Positions 7,398 through 16,503 of a DNA stretch of 64,000 bases are shown in pieces. Origin of the DNA: Priestia aryabhattai B8W22 (GTDB taxonomy: Bacteria; Bacillota; Bacilli; Bacillales; Bacillaceae_H); assembly GCF_000956595.1 (NCBI RefSeq), contig NZ_JYOO01000014.1, positions 1-64,000 of the forward strand, written 5' to 3'. The translations under genes were made by a program, and so were the position numbers. Below the pieces are notes generated by a model. The model was not told where the DNA came from and ran no database searches. It worked only from the letters and a program-made list of their open reading frames with translations. Every line of letters begins with the position of its first letter. Position 1 is the stretch's first letter.

Positions 7398-8810
7398 ATG
7401 ATAATAATAGGAATTTATGAAATTAGATGTAAAATTACAGGAAGAGTTTATGTTGGTCAAAGCAACGATGTTAAGGGTAGATTGAGAACGCATAAAAGAT
7501 TGCTAAGACAGAACAAGCATGAAAATAAATATCTTCAGAACCATGTTAATAAATATGGGATAGAAAACGTTGAATTTGAACTTATTGAAGAGTGTCTGCA
7601 ATGCGATCTGAACGATAGAGAGGTATATTGGATCAAAGAATTTGGTTCAATGGCTAGAGATAAGGGATTTAATCTAGAGAGTGGTGGAAATGCAGGGAAA
7701 ACATATTCTAAAGAAAGAATAGAGGCAATCACAGGTGCAGGTAATCCAATGTTTGGAAGGAAGCAGTCACCAGAGATGGTTGAATTTATGAGACTAGTAA
7801 ATAGAGGATCAAGTGATAAATTAACAATTAATGATGTGAGAGAGATTAAAATGGCTCTAATACTAAACATAGTTCCACAGGAATTAGTTACAATATTCAA
7901 GGTTGATATCACAACAATAAATAAGATTGCAAGGTGTACCAATTGGGAATGGGTGCTTCCAGAGTTAAATGACGAGCTAATGAGTAAGCGTGATATGGAG
8001 CGTGAAAAAAGGGAGAAGAAAATTTTTGAACTATGGGAAAAAGGACATAGAGTAATTAACATAGCCAAAATGCTTCAGTGTGACTCAAAGATAGTTTCGA
8101 ATGTATTAAAAAAGGAGTTGGAAAAGAAAGAAGCAGAACGATTAAATCTCCATGATCTTGTTAGAGAAGAGTTTATGAAGGGAACTCAAAAAGCAGAGAT
8201 AATAAAGATGTTTGGAATAAGCAAAACCACTTATAATAGAATCACTTCTTCTGCCCATAATCAAAAAAAGCAAGAGCTAATTAAAAAAGTATTTGAGCTT
8301 AAATATCAAGGACACTTAAACAAAGAGATAGCTGAAATGTTAGGACTACATAGAGGTACTGTAACAGAGTATCTAAAAAATGAATTAGATCCAGAGACAA
8401 TGCAAAGACTTCGCTCAACTGGTAAGAAGGGTACGCCACTTAAGCTTAATGAAGAAAAGGTTATTGAGATAAAGAGAATGCTTAAGCTTGGAATCTATAG
8501 CCACCAAGAAATTGGAGACATGTTTGGAGTGACCGAGTCAAGCATATCACAAATTAAACGTGGTGTAAGATGGTCGCATGTAGAAGTGCCACCAGAGCTT
8601 AGGGTTATTGAACACAGAAGTATATCAACTAAGCTGAATGAAAAGAAAGTTATCGAGATAAAAATATTACTGCAAGAAGGCAATTATCTTCATAAGCAGA
8701 TTGCAGAAATGTATGGAGTGTCTAGGGCAACAATAACAGATATTAATACAGGGAAAAGATGGTCACACGTAAAAATACCGCCAGAACTTCATTCCTCGGA
8801 CAAGGTTTGA
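7398..8810 (+). CDS. GIY-YIG endonuclease with an array of helix-turn-helix modules
   Basis: 470 aa; AGAGGAGAG box 8 nt before the ATG. Residues 1-95 form a GIY-YIG nuclease domain: GIY (5-7), YVG (18-20), a conserved Arg around 28, Glu75 (REVYW) and FNLESGGN. A NUMOD3-like motif follows (GNPMFGRKQSPE, 115-126). Then come about six HTH units at roughly 142-190, 205-245, 252-290, 292-330, 349-398 and 412-463. The last two are near duplicates (KVIEIK..L..G....IA/GDMFGVS..I..I..G.RWSHV). The arrangement is that of free-standing homing endonucleases, with more DNA-binding modules than usual. Plus strand, own terminator. Confidence 0.85.
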   Translation: MIIIGIYEIRCKITGRVYVGQSNDVKGRLRTHKRLLRQNKHENKYLQNHVNKYGIENVEFELIEECLQCDLNDREVYWIKEFGSMARDKGFNLESGGNAGKTYSKERIEAITGAGNPMFGRKQSPEMVEFMRLVNRGSSDKLTINDVREIKMALILNIVPQELVTIFKVDITTINKIARCTNWEWVLPELNDELMSKRDMEREKREKKIFELWEKGHRVINIAKMLQCDSKIVSNVLKKELEKKEAERLNLHDLVREEFMKGTQKAEIIKMFGISKTTYNRITSSAHNQKKQELIKKVFELKYQGHLNKEIAEMLGLHRGTVTEYLKNELDPETMQRLRSTGKKGTPLKLNEEKVIEIKRMLKLGIYSHQEIGDMFGVTESSISQIKRGVRWSHVEVPPELRVIEHRSISTKLNEKKVIEIKILLQEGNYLHKQIAEMYGVSRATITDINTGKRWSHVKIPPELHSSDKV

Positions 8811-8884
8811 TGAAGTAATGACGGCATCTTTACAAGTTGTTGAAACTAAATTAATGTTATGACCTATTAAATTGTATCAGACTA

Positions 8885-8913
8885 AGAGATGCTTACACAA
8901 GCGTCTCTTTTTT
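8885..8913 (+). terminator. Terminator of the GIY-YIG gene
   Basis: AGAGATGCTT-ACAC-AAGCGTCTCT followed by TTTTTT. Confidence 0.85.
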
Positions 8914-8923
8914 CTTGTATAAG

Positions 8924-8952
8924 CAAAAAGTTCCTCTCCAATTAAGGAGAGG
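8924..8952 (-). terminator. Terminator of the holin gene
   Basis: CCTCTCC / GGAGAGG arms; on the minus strand followed by AACTTTTTG. Confidence 0.65.
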
Positions 8953-8965
8953 ATGAGTTTATATT

Positions 8966-9292
8966 TTAAGAATCTGTATGTTCACCTTTTTGCTTAAGGA
9001 CTTCTAGATTTTCATGAATGAATTTTGGCAATGGAACTTTCATCTCGCCCAGATTCTCAAGGATCGATAATCCTTCCACTCCAATATAAAACAGGATACA
9101 GCCAGTTTTAGCTACTGGAATATCGTTAAATAAAGCTAAATCAATCATATGACATAAGATTACGACAATAGCCAAGCATGCCTTACGTATCATTCCATGG
9201 CTCATAGTACGGCTTTTCAATTTTTGAAAGTATATAGCTTTAGCAAAGCCTGTAAATATATCTAGACAGACCATAACGAATAATACTGCCAT
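8966..9292 (-). pseudogene. Phage holin (toxin-secretion/lysis holin family), start lost by frameshift
   Basis: The 108-aa frame from ATG 9292 matches Phage_holin_4-type holins (LFVMVCLDIFTGFAKA, then MSHGMIRKACLAIVVI, CILFYIGVEGLSILENLGEMKVPLP). The same frame stays open about 26 codons upstream with the missing first helix (SAFGTPLAFLFGAYTPL) but has no start codon. The RBS (GAAGGTG) and ATG at about 9366 lie in another frame that hits a stop after five codons. A one-base indel near 9355 would join them. Translation from 9292 would lack helix 1. Confidence 0.65.
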
Positions 9293-9388
9293 TAGAGGAG
9301 TGTATGCGCCAAATAAGAACGCTAGGGGAGTGCCGAAAGCACTTAATACTATGGGATTTTGAACATTTTTTCACCTTCTACATAAATT

Positions 9389-9413
9389 AAAAAAGACACC
9401 CATCAAGGTGTCT
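9389..9413 (-). terminator. Terminator
   Basis: GACACC-CATCAA-GGTGTC, followed on the minus strand by TTTTTT. It overlaps the 3' end of the gene ending at 9403. The same stem sequence recurs at 19033-19058. Confidence 0.7.
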
Positions 9414-9729
9414 CAATTTCATCTTTAATTTCTATTGTGTAATACTTAACGTGTCTCTCTGGTGGTGATGCAATTATGAAATCAGTATCTGACACTGTCC
9501 ATTTCCTAATTTCCCAACAATGATATGCTACAGGATTTTCAGCTTCATTTATTTCTAGTTGCTGAAGTCTAATTGTCTGACCTTCCAAAGGTCTTAATAT
9601 ACCTGCTTCTTCAGAATTTAAAATAATAAATGGACAAAGATCCTTTCTTGTATACGGAACAGGAAACAACTCTGTCCACTCTTTATTTTCATTGAGTTTT
9701 TGAACACTAACGGCAGAAGAAACTATCAT
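9403..9729 (-). CDS. Hypothetical protein next to holin
   Basis: 108 aa, predicted soluble and beta-rich, with a GGTGATG box before the ATG. No family recognised. It precedes the damaged holin on the same strand, and a terminator at its stop separates the two. The position next to a holin suggests a phage late-region origin (inference only). Confidence 0.55.
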   Translation of the reverse strand: MIVSSAVSVQKLNENKEWTELFPVPYTRKDLCPFIILNSEEAGILRPLEGQTIRLQQLEINEAENPVAYHCWEIRKWTVSDTDFIIASPPERHVKYYTIEIKDEIETP

Positions 9730-9790
9730 TCACATCATCACCTTTTCATGGAATAATCCAATTATCCCATGAAATTCAAAAATTGTCGTT

Positions 9791-9932
9791 ATTAAACTAA
9801 TTTGATGGCATCTTCAAACGATCTCATGCTATTTAATGTATCTACCTCGCCGACATTACTGATATACTCTTTAAGCTTCCAATAGCTGTCGATAGCTGTA
9901 GTTAAATGAAACAAACGAATATAACTTTCTTT
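9791..9932 (-). pseudogene. C-terminal remnant of an unknown gene
   Basis: A minus-strand frame without any start codon encodes about 46 plausible residues (SYIRLFHLTTAIDSYWKLKEY, SMRSFEDAIKLV) and stops at 9791. A stop lies just upstream in frame. It is read as the tail of a deleted gene; no family recognised. Confidence 0.35.
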
Positions 9933-10049
9933 TATTCAAGTACAATTAATCTTTTTTGGAAATTATTCATCTTTGGTGAAACTTTATAAACCATATGATA
10001 CATAAAAGATTATGTTGAGGATTAAAGAGAAAATGGTCCTAACATCAAA

Positions 10050-10083
10050 TAAAAAAGGTCCAATCAAAATGATTAGACCTTTT
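10050..10083 (-). terminator. Terminator of the AIPR gene
   Basis: AAAGGTC / GACCTTT arms extended by AATC/GATT; on the minus strand followed by TTTTT. Confidence 0.75.
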
Positions 10084-10104
10084 GGAATAAATCTATAAGA
10101 ATAT

Positions 10105-11871
10105 TTATACAGTTGCTTGCCTTTCCTGAGCTATAAGCTCCTTGAGTTTAAGTGTAATATATTGACTGAATTCTGTCTGTTTAGAAATATTAACTACGTC
10201 ATTGTAATCAGTCTCTTCTAAATAGTCACTAATTATAACCTTTAGCCACTCCACGCTTTTAGCAACAAGCTCCTCGTTGACTAAATCTAAATTTATATTT
10301 CTAAATTGTTCTTCGCCATAGTTTGGCTGTTGAAGTAACACACTCATACTAACCCTCGACACGTGAAACAAGAAATACTTCCTAATTTGTTCAGCTAATT
10401 GGTCGCCATTTAACAATTGTTTCAAGTGGCTCTCTACTTTCTTAACAGCTAATATAGAATGTAAATATGTATCTAAATGTCTGTGTGCTGGGAAAAGTTT
10501 GGCATAATCTTCATCTTTTTTAGTTAGTACAGTTGGATTAGAACGAGCTTTTGAAGGATTCTTCTCTGCTATAAGTAAACTAGTAAGACACTGAGCTAGA
10601 AAATTAATTGAAATAATTTTCTTTGTTGGTTTTTTTAAGTTTTTATAATAATTTTTCCTTCTATCATAAAAATAATCTCTTGTTAAAAAATACTCTTCTA
10701 TATCTCTTTGAATCTGATCTGTGGCTCTTAATAAAGAAGTAGGCACTTTATTCTGAGAGTTTGTCGATTTAATAATTTTATCAGCTGTTACCTTATCATC
10801 AGTAATAATAATTTTTAAAAGTAAAGATCTATTCTCCTCTTCGACTTCTTTTTTAAACGAATGATAAATTGAGTGAGAAGTTTGTAAACCGTTTACAATT
10901 TGAACATTATCTAGATGTAGAGTTTTACCTGTTAAAGAGCCTTTATCTGCGATAATTGTTACTCCATTATTTAACCACCAAAAGTCTAAATCCTTGTCCT
11001 TCTTGATTGTATCTGATATTTGAGTATTTACCTCGGTGTTGTTTTGATAATCTCTAATATTGGAATCAAATAAATACTTTCTTAATTCCCCAGATCCCTC
11101 AGTGATAAATTTAAAGTAGTCTTTAATATTTACTGAAGCTATATATCCTCGTTTTCCATCGTCACTAAAATCTAATGCAATTGGATTTTCATTTAGCTTT
11201 AAAGCTATAGAAAACTGCTTCTCGCTTCTATTTAGGCTAATTAATTCATTAACGCCTATATAGTCGAAGTCGAACAATACGTTACTATAATCAGACTGTT
11301 CTACTGTATTTTTTAACGTTGTTACTTTATCAAGGTAGGAGTTATTGGGTCTTTCTTCATTGTATATATTATCTCTATTACCTTTAGAAATATGTCTAAA
11401 AATAAATTTGTATTCTGGATGCACAGCTGCACTACCTATAGTTAATATTCTTAATAATTCAACTTGTTCGATCAAATCACTATTCCAACTAGTTGGACTT
11501 AGTTCTTGACTAAGATTTAAGATACTGGAAGTTGTAGTATTAAATTTATGTACTACATCTTCACTAATTCTTTCATTATTTTTATATTGATGAAAATGAA
11601 CTTCTATGGTCTTTATTTTCTTAAAATCTGAGACTTGATCAATTGATTGTATTAGCTCGTCATTAGCAAAAATATACATGCCGTCAATACCATTATCAAA
11701 ACCACCACTAATTATACCGTTCTCCAATTCTTCGCTATCTAGGTCTTTATCCTTAAGTATTTGCTCAGCAACAAATAGCTCAAATACACTATCCCTTTCA
11801 CTGCTGTTAGTCATATCTAACTGATCTGCAAAATCGTCAAGAATCGCTTCCAGTAATAAAACTTTTGACAT
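10105..11871 (-). CDS. AIPR-family (abortive infection phage resistance) protein
   Basis: 588 aa from the ATG at 11871, which has GGAGGGG 5 nt upstream; an in-frame ATG at 11949 lacks an RBS. The central block (WWLNNGVTIIADKG, HLDNVQIVNGLQTSHSIY, IKSTNSQNKV) is the AIPR signature. The N-terminal part (FELFVAEQILKD, GGFDNGIDGMYIF) resembles the nuclease-fold segment often found in these proteins. AIPR proteins are linked to phage resistance by abortive infection (family knowledge). The mechanism here is untested. Single gene with its own terminator and an inverted repeat in the leader. Confidence 0.8.
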   Translation of the reverse strand: MSKVLLLEAILDDFADQLDMTNSSERDSVFELFVAEQILKDKDLDSEELENGIISGGFDNGIDGMYIFANDELIQSIDQVSDFKKIKTIEVHFHQYKNNERISEDVVHKFNTTTSSILNLSQELSPTSWNSDLIEQVELLRILTIGSAAVHPEYKFIFRHISKGNRDNIYNEERPNNSYLDKVTTLKNTVEQSDYSNVLFDFDYIGVNELISLNRSEKQFSIALKLNENPIALDFSDDGKRGYIASVNIKDYFKFITEGSGELRKYLFDSNIRDYQNNTEVNTQISDTIKKDKDLDFWWLNNGVTIIADKGSLTGKTLHLDNVQIVNGLQTSHSIYHSFKKEVEEENRSLLLKIIITDDKVTADKIIKSTNSQNKVPTSLLRATDQIQRDIEEYFLTRDYFYDRRKNYYKNLKKPTKKIISINFLAQCLTSLLIAEKNPSKARSNPTVLTKKDEDYAKLFPAHRHLDTYLHSILAVKKVESHLKQLLNGDQLAEQIRKYFLFHVSRVSMSVLLQQPNYGEEQFRNINLDLVNEELVAKSVEWLKVIISDYLEETDYNDVVNISKQTEFSQYITLKLKELIAQERQATV

Positions 11872-11916
11872 AAAACCCCTCCATAATATATTTCTATTAA
11901 AATTAAACCGCAGTAT

Positions 11917-11934
11917 AACTGGAAAGATCCAGTT
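11917..11934. promoter_or_regulatory. Operator-like inverted repeat upstream of the AIPR gene
   Basis: Perfect 7-bp arms AACTGGA / TCCAGTT with a 4-nt spacer, 46 bp before the start codon. On the minus strand it directly precedes a TATACT -10-like hexamer. It could bind a repressor or form a leader hairpin. Confidence 0.35.
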
Positions 11935-11949
11935 TTCTACTTCCAACAT

Positions 11950-12436
11950 TTAAAATATATTTCAATTTTTCATATAGTAAAAATTGATTAATTCACCCTA
12001 TCTGAAAATTAGTAATATATTCCTAATAAATATATCATTCAAAGCTTTCTTAAAGCAATAAATATTTGAATTAAATAAGGCTGTATTGCCATATTTGTTA
12101 CAAAAATGCTTTAAAATTTAACTAAAAACATATACTTATTACTTAGTTATCTTTTAAATTTAGTAGGTAATAAAATCAATATTTTATTAAATTATTGATT
12201 GGCGGAGAAATTCCTGACTTCTATTTACGTTTACTATGTACTAGTCCTACAAATCTCACAAATACTCCGCTAATATTATTTTTCAACAAATAATTAATTT
12301 TCTAAGAAGAAGGCGTAATTAAGGTTGGAAAAACTATCTCATTTATCATTTTATAAATAGCAGACTTTCCACTCAATTATTAGAGGTTTAGATTATTTAC
12401 ATTTATAATAATTATAAACTAATATATCCACCCATC
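11950..12436. other. AT-rich gene-free region
   Basis: No coding frame. Contains an AT-rich inverted repeat at 12168-12189 (TAATAAAAT-CAAT-ATTTTATTA) that closely resembles another at 17577-17600. Confidence 0.4.
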
Positions 12437-13489
12437 CTAAAATCCAGTATCGTAATATTGTTCAGGCATCCATCCAGAACCTTTAATAGAAGAAGCATAA
12501 TTAAAAGTTGCATTTAAAAATCCCGCTCTTAATTTACTATTCTTTCCTGTTTTCATAATGATTGTTTCTTTAAGAGGATGATTACTTTCAATTAGATATT
12601 CATTTCTTTTGTATAATCTCTCTAATAAAGATTTATGCGGTACTCTAGCAAATTTACCATTGTATTCTCCCCTATTACATTCTTGACAAGTTAATACAAG
12701 ATTCCATACACCATTTAAATCCATATCCCCCGTTGACAAATATTGCACAGAAAGCGGTATAAAATGATCTACATCGCAGGTATTTGATTGACTACTCTCA
12801 ATAGAAATACTTTTATAACAATAAAAACATTTTCCTTTTTGATACCCATTCAATGGCTTTCTTACAGAAGTTAAATTTACACGTTCATGAGAATGTAAAT
12901 ATCTCTCTGGTGTAATAGACTTCAAAAAGAAGAACTGCTCAAACTCCTCGTCAAATCTAACTTCTAACTTTGGGTTTCTTTCCGTCCAAGCACTTTCTAC
13001 TAAGTTCCATCTACCTTCGATCTCGTTAAATAAATTCACCCGTTGTTCACTTTTATTCAAGATATAGATACTATCAGTTAATGTGATACCTAACGTTTTC
13101 CCCTGAACAGACTTTTCATAGAACAATGTATTAAGTTCCCCGTTAGGAATGTTATGAAAAGCATCTATTACATTATTGAAGCCTACTTTTTCAGTAACTT
13201 GTAACAACTGTTCCCACTCAATTTTCCGTTCATTGTACAATTCCAATGCATTGATAAACTTAGATGATGCACTAGTAATTTGCCTTTTACCATTTCCTAT
13301 ATGCTCTAACATATACTTAGCAAATATTGGTGACAACTCCTCGAGGCTTAAAAAACTCTTATCACTTTTTCCTAATTCTAGTAATGTCTTTGCAAAAGCA
13401 AACTTATATGTGGCTACATTTTTTCCAAACAAGTAAACCGATCGAAATTTAGATTCTAATGATTGGTCATTCTCAAGAAACTTATTCAT
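12437..13489 (-). CDS. HNH endonuclease (defence-type)
   Basis: 350 aa; AAGGGG 7 nt before the ATG. Residues 221-285 form an HNH/treble-clef nuclease: CxxC (CFYC, 221-224), DVDHFIP (239-245), NLVLTCQECN (263-272) and the NGKFARVP tail. The first ~200 residues are helical and match no family I recognise; they may sense or bind a partner. It follows the MazG-like gene by 21 bp on the same strand, so the two are likely one operon. Probable role: conditional DNA cleavage (inference). Confidence 0.75.
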   Translation of the reverse strand: MNKFLENDQSLESKFRSVYLFGKNVATYKFAFAKTLLELGKSDKSFLSLEELSPIFAKYMLEHIGNGKRQITSASSKFINALELYNERKIEWEQLLQVTEKVGFNNVIDAFHNIPNGELNTLFYEKSVQGKTLGITLTDSIYILNKSEQRVNLFNEIEGRWNLVESAWTERNPKLEVRFDEEFEQFFFLKSITPERYLHSHERVNLTSVRKPLNGYQKGKCFYCYKSISIESSQSNTCDVDHFIPLSVQYLSTGDMDLNGVWNLVLTCQECNRGEYNGKFARVPHKSLLERLYKRNEYLIESNHPLKETIIMKTGKNSKLRAGFLNATFNYASSIKGSGWMPEQYYDTGF

Positions 13490-13510
13490 AATATTACCCC
13501 TTAGTAATTA

Positions 13511-13834
13511 TTAGTCTTCTACCTCAATAAGGTAAATGGCTTTATCAAAACCACCTCTCTTTTCTTTTTTCTCCTTGCGAATCGCTTCGAGTTCTTCAAA
13601 AGCAACCCCATAAGCTCCCAATGAAGCATGAATTAACTCTAAAATATCTGCAAGTTCCTCAACAGCTTCCTTTTTTTCAACAGCTTCCATAAACTCATTT
13701 GCTTCCTCAATCATTTTTGCTTTTACTTCTACTAGTAGCTCATCAGATGTGAGTATTTTTGCGTTGTAGTTTAAACCCTCAGCTTTGATGATTTCTAAAA
13801 TATTATCTCTTACTAATTTGTTATAGGTAGGCAT
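13511..13834 (-). CDS. MazG-like nucleotide pyrophosphohydrolase
   Basis: 107 aa with the compact alpha-helical all-MazG pattern: YNKLVRDNILEII, IEEANEFMEAVEKKEAVEELADILELIHA (EExxE...ExxD metal site) and RGGFDKAIYL. Enzymes of this type hydrolyse nucleoside triphosphates or phosphoribosyl-ATP-like substrates to monophosphates. RBS AAGGAGAG. A TGnTACAAT extended -10 motif lies about 40 bp upstream. Being the first gene of a pair with an HNH nuclease suggests a defence-associated dNTP- or signal-degrading role (inference). Confidence 0.8.
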   Translation of the reverse strand: MPTYNKLVRDNILEIIKAEGLNYNAKILTSDELLVEVKAKMIEEANEFMEAVEKKEAVEELADILELIHASLGAYGVAFEELEAIRKEKKEKRGGFDKAIYLIEVED

Positions 13835-14052
13835 GTTTACTCTCCTTTGTATTAATTTTTTAAAGTAATTGTATCACGATAAAAACTTGAGACAGTAGCT
13901 TCTGTTTAAAACAAGCTTGGGCAAACCGATGGATTGTTTATCAAGCTTACACATAATTTATAAAACGCTGCCGAACGCTCTCAGTGGCCATCCGACAAAG
14001 TTTATCATTACTCTAATAAAAGATGCCCTTTATAGATTAATTAATCTTATTT
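13835..14052. other. Intergenic segment with a GC-richer island
   Basis: Around 13975-14010 the composition is richer in G and C than its surroundings (CGCTGCCGAACGCTCTCAGT). On the minus strand it reads as a short coding tail (KLCRMATESVRQRFINYV-stop), perhaps a remnant of another mobile gene. Confidence 0.3.
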
Positions 14053-15261
14053 TCAACGCAGCTCAGTATAAAGCTTTTTTGTTAGGACTTTAAGTTGTTC
14101 AACAGTCAATACTTCATTTTTTCTTCTATGTATCATTCGATGACAGTTTGCACATAAGGGAACTAAATCTGTTTTTGGATTAATTGCAACCGCTTCTTTA
14201 AGTGAACTCAATGGTTTAATATGATGAATTTCTATAAAGTCTCTTCCACGTTCTCCATATACTTCCTCAAAATTGAATCCACAAACGTAACAATTCAATC
14301 CATGTATATCAATTGCCTTTTTTCTATTTTTAGGATCACGTTCATATTTATTTACGTGATACGATTTCTCTCTTCCTTCAATACCATTCCCTTCTTCTAA
14401 CTCTTGAGCCTCAATGTCAGATCTCACACTCTTGTACAAGTGAATTGATTTTGCTTGCACTTTTAATAAACGTACAATGTCTGCATACTCTTCCCCTTTA
14501 CGCTTAAGTATCTCTATCACTAAATCTAACGTCTTTCCTGCAAAAATACCTCTATAAGCCGCTCTTAGACCCAAGTAATAAAGGATGTTTGCTGAATCTC
14601 GACCATTAGTATTTCCCTCACGTCCAAGTACATTAATATCCATCCAACGATGTGTTTTGTTATTGATTAAGTGTTCATATATAACTTGTCCTTTAAGTTC
14701 ATCTGAATAAAAGTTATATTCTCTAACCCGACCATTAGAATCTAAAGATGGTAAGACATAATCATTTTCATTAAGCGAAAATCTTGTAGTTATGTCTTCA
14801 GCATTACCAGCATATCTGCTATACCATAGATGCTTTAAACAAGTCTTATGTTTTTCATCAACAAGGTAATTAGTATTTTGTCTTAAACGGAGTATCATTA
14901 AATCTTTTAACTTAGGATGTTCAGTTAACTCAATTCGATTTATTCCCACTTCTACATCAACTTCTAGTACTCTAAGTTTAATTGCTAAATATGATTTATC
15001 ACTAACATCTTCATACCAGTAGGCTGCGGATTCGTTATCATTTGTATAGTCTTGTGGCAATGTGATAACTTCTGTTCTTGATATAATCCCACCACTTCCT
15101 TTGTTATCCCCATCTGATCGCCAAATAAATACCTCATCACCTAATTGAATATGTTCAGCTAGATGATCTTGCCTAATTGACCACCATATCGTTTTATTTT
15201 CTAATATGTATCCATCTACGTTAAATCGTGTCGGATTCCCTTGAAATATCCAAGTATTCAT
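14053..15261 (-). CDS. EVE-HNH protein, predicted type IV (modification-dependent) restriction enzyme
   Basis: 402 aa. The N-terminal ~150 residues have EVE/PUA-like features (WIFQGNPTRFNVDGYI, WWSIRQDHLAEHIQLGDEVFIWRS, GSGGIISRTEVI), a fold that binds modified bases. The C-terminus is a canonical HNH: CYVC near 321, IEIHHIKPLSS near 339, TDLVPLCANCHRMIH (C370, C373, H374). Such fusions are predicted to cleave DNA with modified cytosines or other phage base modifications (established for related EVE-HNH/McrA-like enzymes). The middle region (RFSLNENDYVLPSLDSNGRVREY) is not assigned. Confidence 0.8.
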   Translation of the reverse strand: MNTWIFQGNPTRFNVDGYILENKTIWWSIRQDHLAEHIQLGDEVFIWRSDGDNKGSGGIISRTEVITLPQDYTNDNESAAYWYEDVSDKSYLAIKLRVLEVDVEVGINRIELTEHPKLKDLMILRLRQNTNYLVDEKHKTCLKHLWYSRYAGNAEDITTRFSLNENDYVLPSLDSNGRVREYNFYSDELKGQVIYEHLINNKTHRWMDINVLGREGNTNGRDSANILYYLGLRAAYRGIFAGKTLDLVIEILKRKGEEYADIVRLLKVQAKSIHLYKSVRSDIEAQELEEGNGIEGREKSYHVNKYERDPKNRKKAIDIHGLNCYVCGFNFEEVYGERGRDFIEIHHIKPLSSLKEAVAINPKTDLVPLCANCHRMIHRRKNEVLTVEQLKVLTKKLYTELR

Positions 15262-15303
15262 TAATTTCTCTCCTATGCTCTATTGTATCGATTTAATTCA
15301 TTC

Positions 15304-15339
15304 GCACTATATTTTATTTTACTCTTTCTCATTATTCAA
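15304..15339 (-). promoter_or_regulatory. Candidate promoter of the EVE-HNH gene
   Basis: On the minus strand TTGAAT (15339-15334), 17-bp spacer, TAAAAT (15316-15311), about 50 bp before the start codon. Confidence 0.45.
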
Positions 15340-15729
15340 AGTTATTTGAATCCAGTCATATGACTCAATTATATTGTTTTATCTTTAGAGTGTATATTTT
15401 GCAGATAACATATATTAATTGTGGTGATTTCTCTGCTCAATATATTGATTAATTAAAAAAACGAAATTACAGATATATTTGCCTAGTCTTATATGGATGA
15501 TAGTCTTTTAATTTTGTACATTTTATCAACACACTCTTTAGAAAAAACATATTCCAATAATGAACTAGGAAAAAATATCATATTAACTATGGAAATTAGA
15601 AAGTACAAAAAAGAACAGTAAATTTATTTACCACTCTTCTTTTAATTTTGTGTTTTTTACAATCTAATCCTATTAAATTTTCCGTATTTATCCTTTTGCA
15701 AAGAAGCGTAATTACTCAATACAATTTGC
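15340..15729. other. AT-rich gene-free region
   Basis: Nothing coding and no strong hairpin seen between the EVE-HNH promoter and the serine recombinase stop. Confidence 0.4.
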
Positions 15730-16305
15730 CTATTTCTTAACTGCCCTGTATAGAGTAGCCCTACTTATCTTGGTTATTTCCTCAATTTCTTTAACAGTCA
15801 ACTTATTAGTGTCCCTGTTATGAAATAACTCAATTGCATGTTGCAACCCTCTATGTTTCTCTGTATACTTCGCAGGTCTACCTTTATATACACCTCTTTT
15901 TTTGGCTTCTTCAATACCTTCTAATTGTCTTTCCTTAATCATGTCCGCTTCAAACTCTGCAATACCAGATAGGACAGTGATCATCAACTTGCCAATAGCT
16001 GTTGCTGTATCAACCTTATCCCCACCCATATTCAAAACAACAAGAGAAACACCCTTGTTATTTAAGTACTCAATTGTACTTAAAGCGTCTTTTGTACTTC
16101 TGGCAAATCTGTCTAACTTTGTAACCACGATGGTATCACCTTTTTGTACCTTTCCAAGAAGAATATTAAATTGCTCTCTGTCCTCTTTCTTCCTTCCAGA
16201 TACTTTTTCTTTAAAAACTAAATCGCATCCTATTTCTTCTAATTGTCTAATTTGTGCAGTTAAATTTTGACCTACACTAGATACTCGAGCATAACCATAT
16301 TTCAT
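15730..16305 (-). CDS. Small serine recombinase (resolvase/invertase family)
   Basis: 191 aa from the ATG at 16305 (AAGGGG box upstream; a GTG sits directly before it). Complete catalytic domain: YGYARVSSVGQN with the nucleophilic Ser, DREQFNILLGKVQKGDTIVVTKLDRFARST, and VSLVVLNMGGDKVDT. Then the long E-helix (GKLMITVLSGIAEFEADMIKERQLEG) and a C-terminal HTH (LTVKEIEEITKISRATLYRAV). It may resolve element multimers or invert DNA. Three copies of an 8-bp motif lie just upstream (see 16325-16386), as expected for a res site and autorepression. Confidence 0.9.
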   Translation of the reverse strand: MKYGYARVSSVGQNLTAQIRQLEEIGCDLVFKEKVSGRKKEDREQFNILLGKVQKGDTIVVTKLDRFARSTKDALSTIEYLNNKGVSLVVLNMGGDKVDTATAIGKLMITVLSGIAEFEADMIKERQLEGIEEAKKRGVYKGRPAKYTEKHRGLQHAIELFHNRDTNKLTVKEIEEITKISRATLYRAVKK

Positions 16306-16324
16306 CACTAATCACCCCTTATTT

Positions 16325-16386
16325 TTGATACATGTATATGAGATGCTATTAACTCAAGTGTATCAATAACTCAATAATGTATCAAT
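16325..16386. promoter_or_regulatory. Candidate res/operator site of the serine recombinase
   Basis: TTGATACA at 16325-16332 and its inverse TGTATCAA at 16359-16366 and 16379-16386, all within 62 bp directly upstream of the recombinase start. Small serine recombinases normally bind clustered inverted sites next to their own gene. A similar TTGATACATG..ATATG stretch occurs at about 20253-20272 beside a recombinase remnant. Confidence 0.5.
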
Positions 16387-16503
16387 AGGGTGTAATCAAA
16401 TGAAATAAAATGTATTTACTAACGTTAATATGCTATTAGTAAAGGCTGGAGAATTAGAATTCACTACACAAAGATGCTTAAATCTATTTATTTAATTAAA
16501 TAA

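Noticed and set aside
7284-7493. 69-codon minus-strand frame at the GIY-YIG start
   Set aside because: Overlaps the clearly coding GIY-YIG N-terminus on the opposite strand and has no protein-like features.
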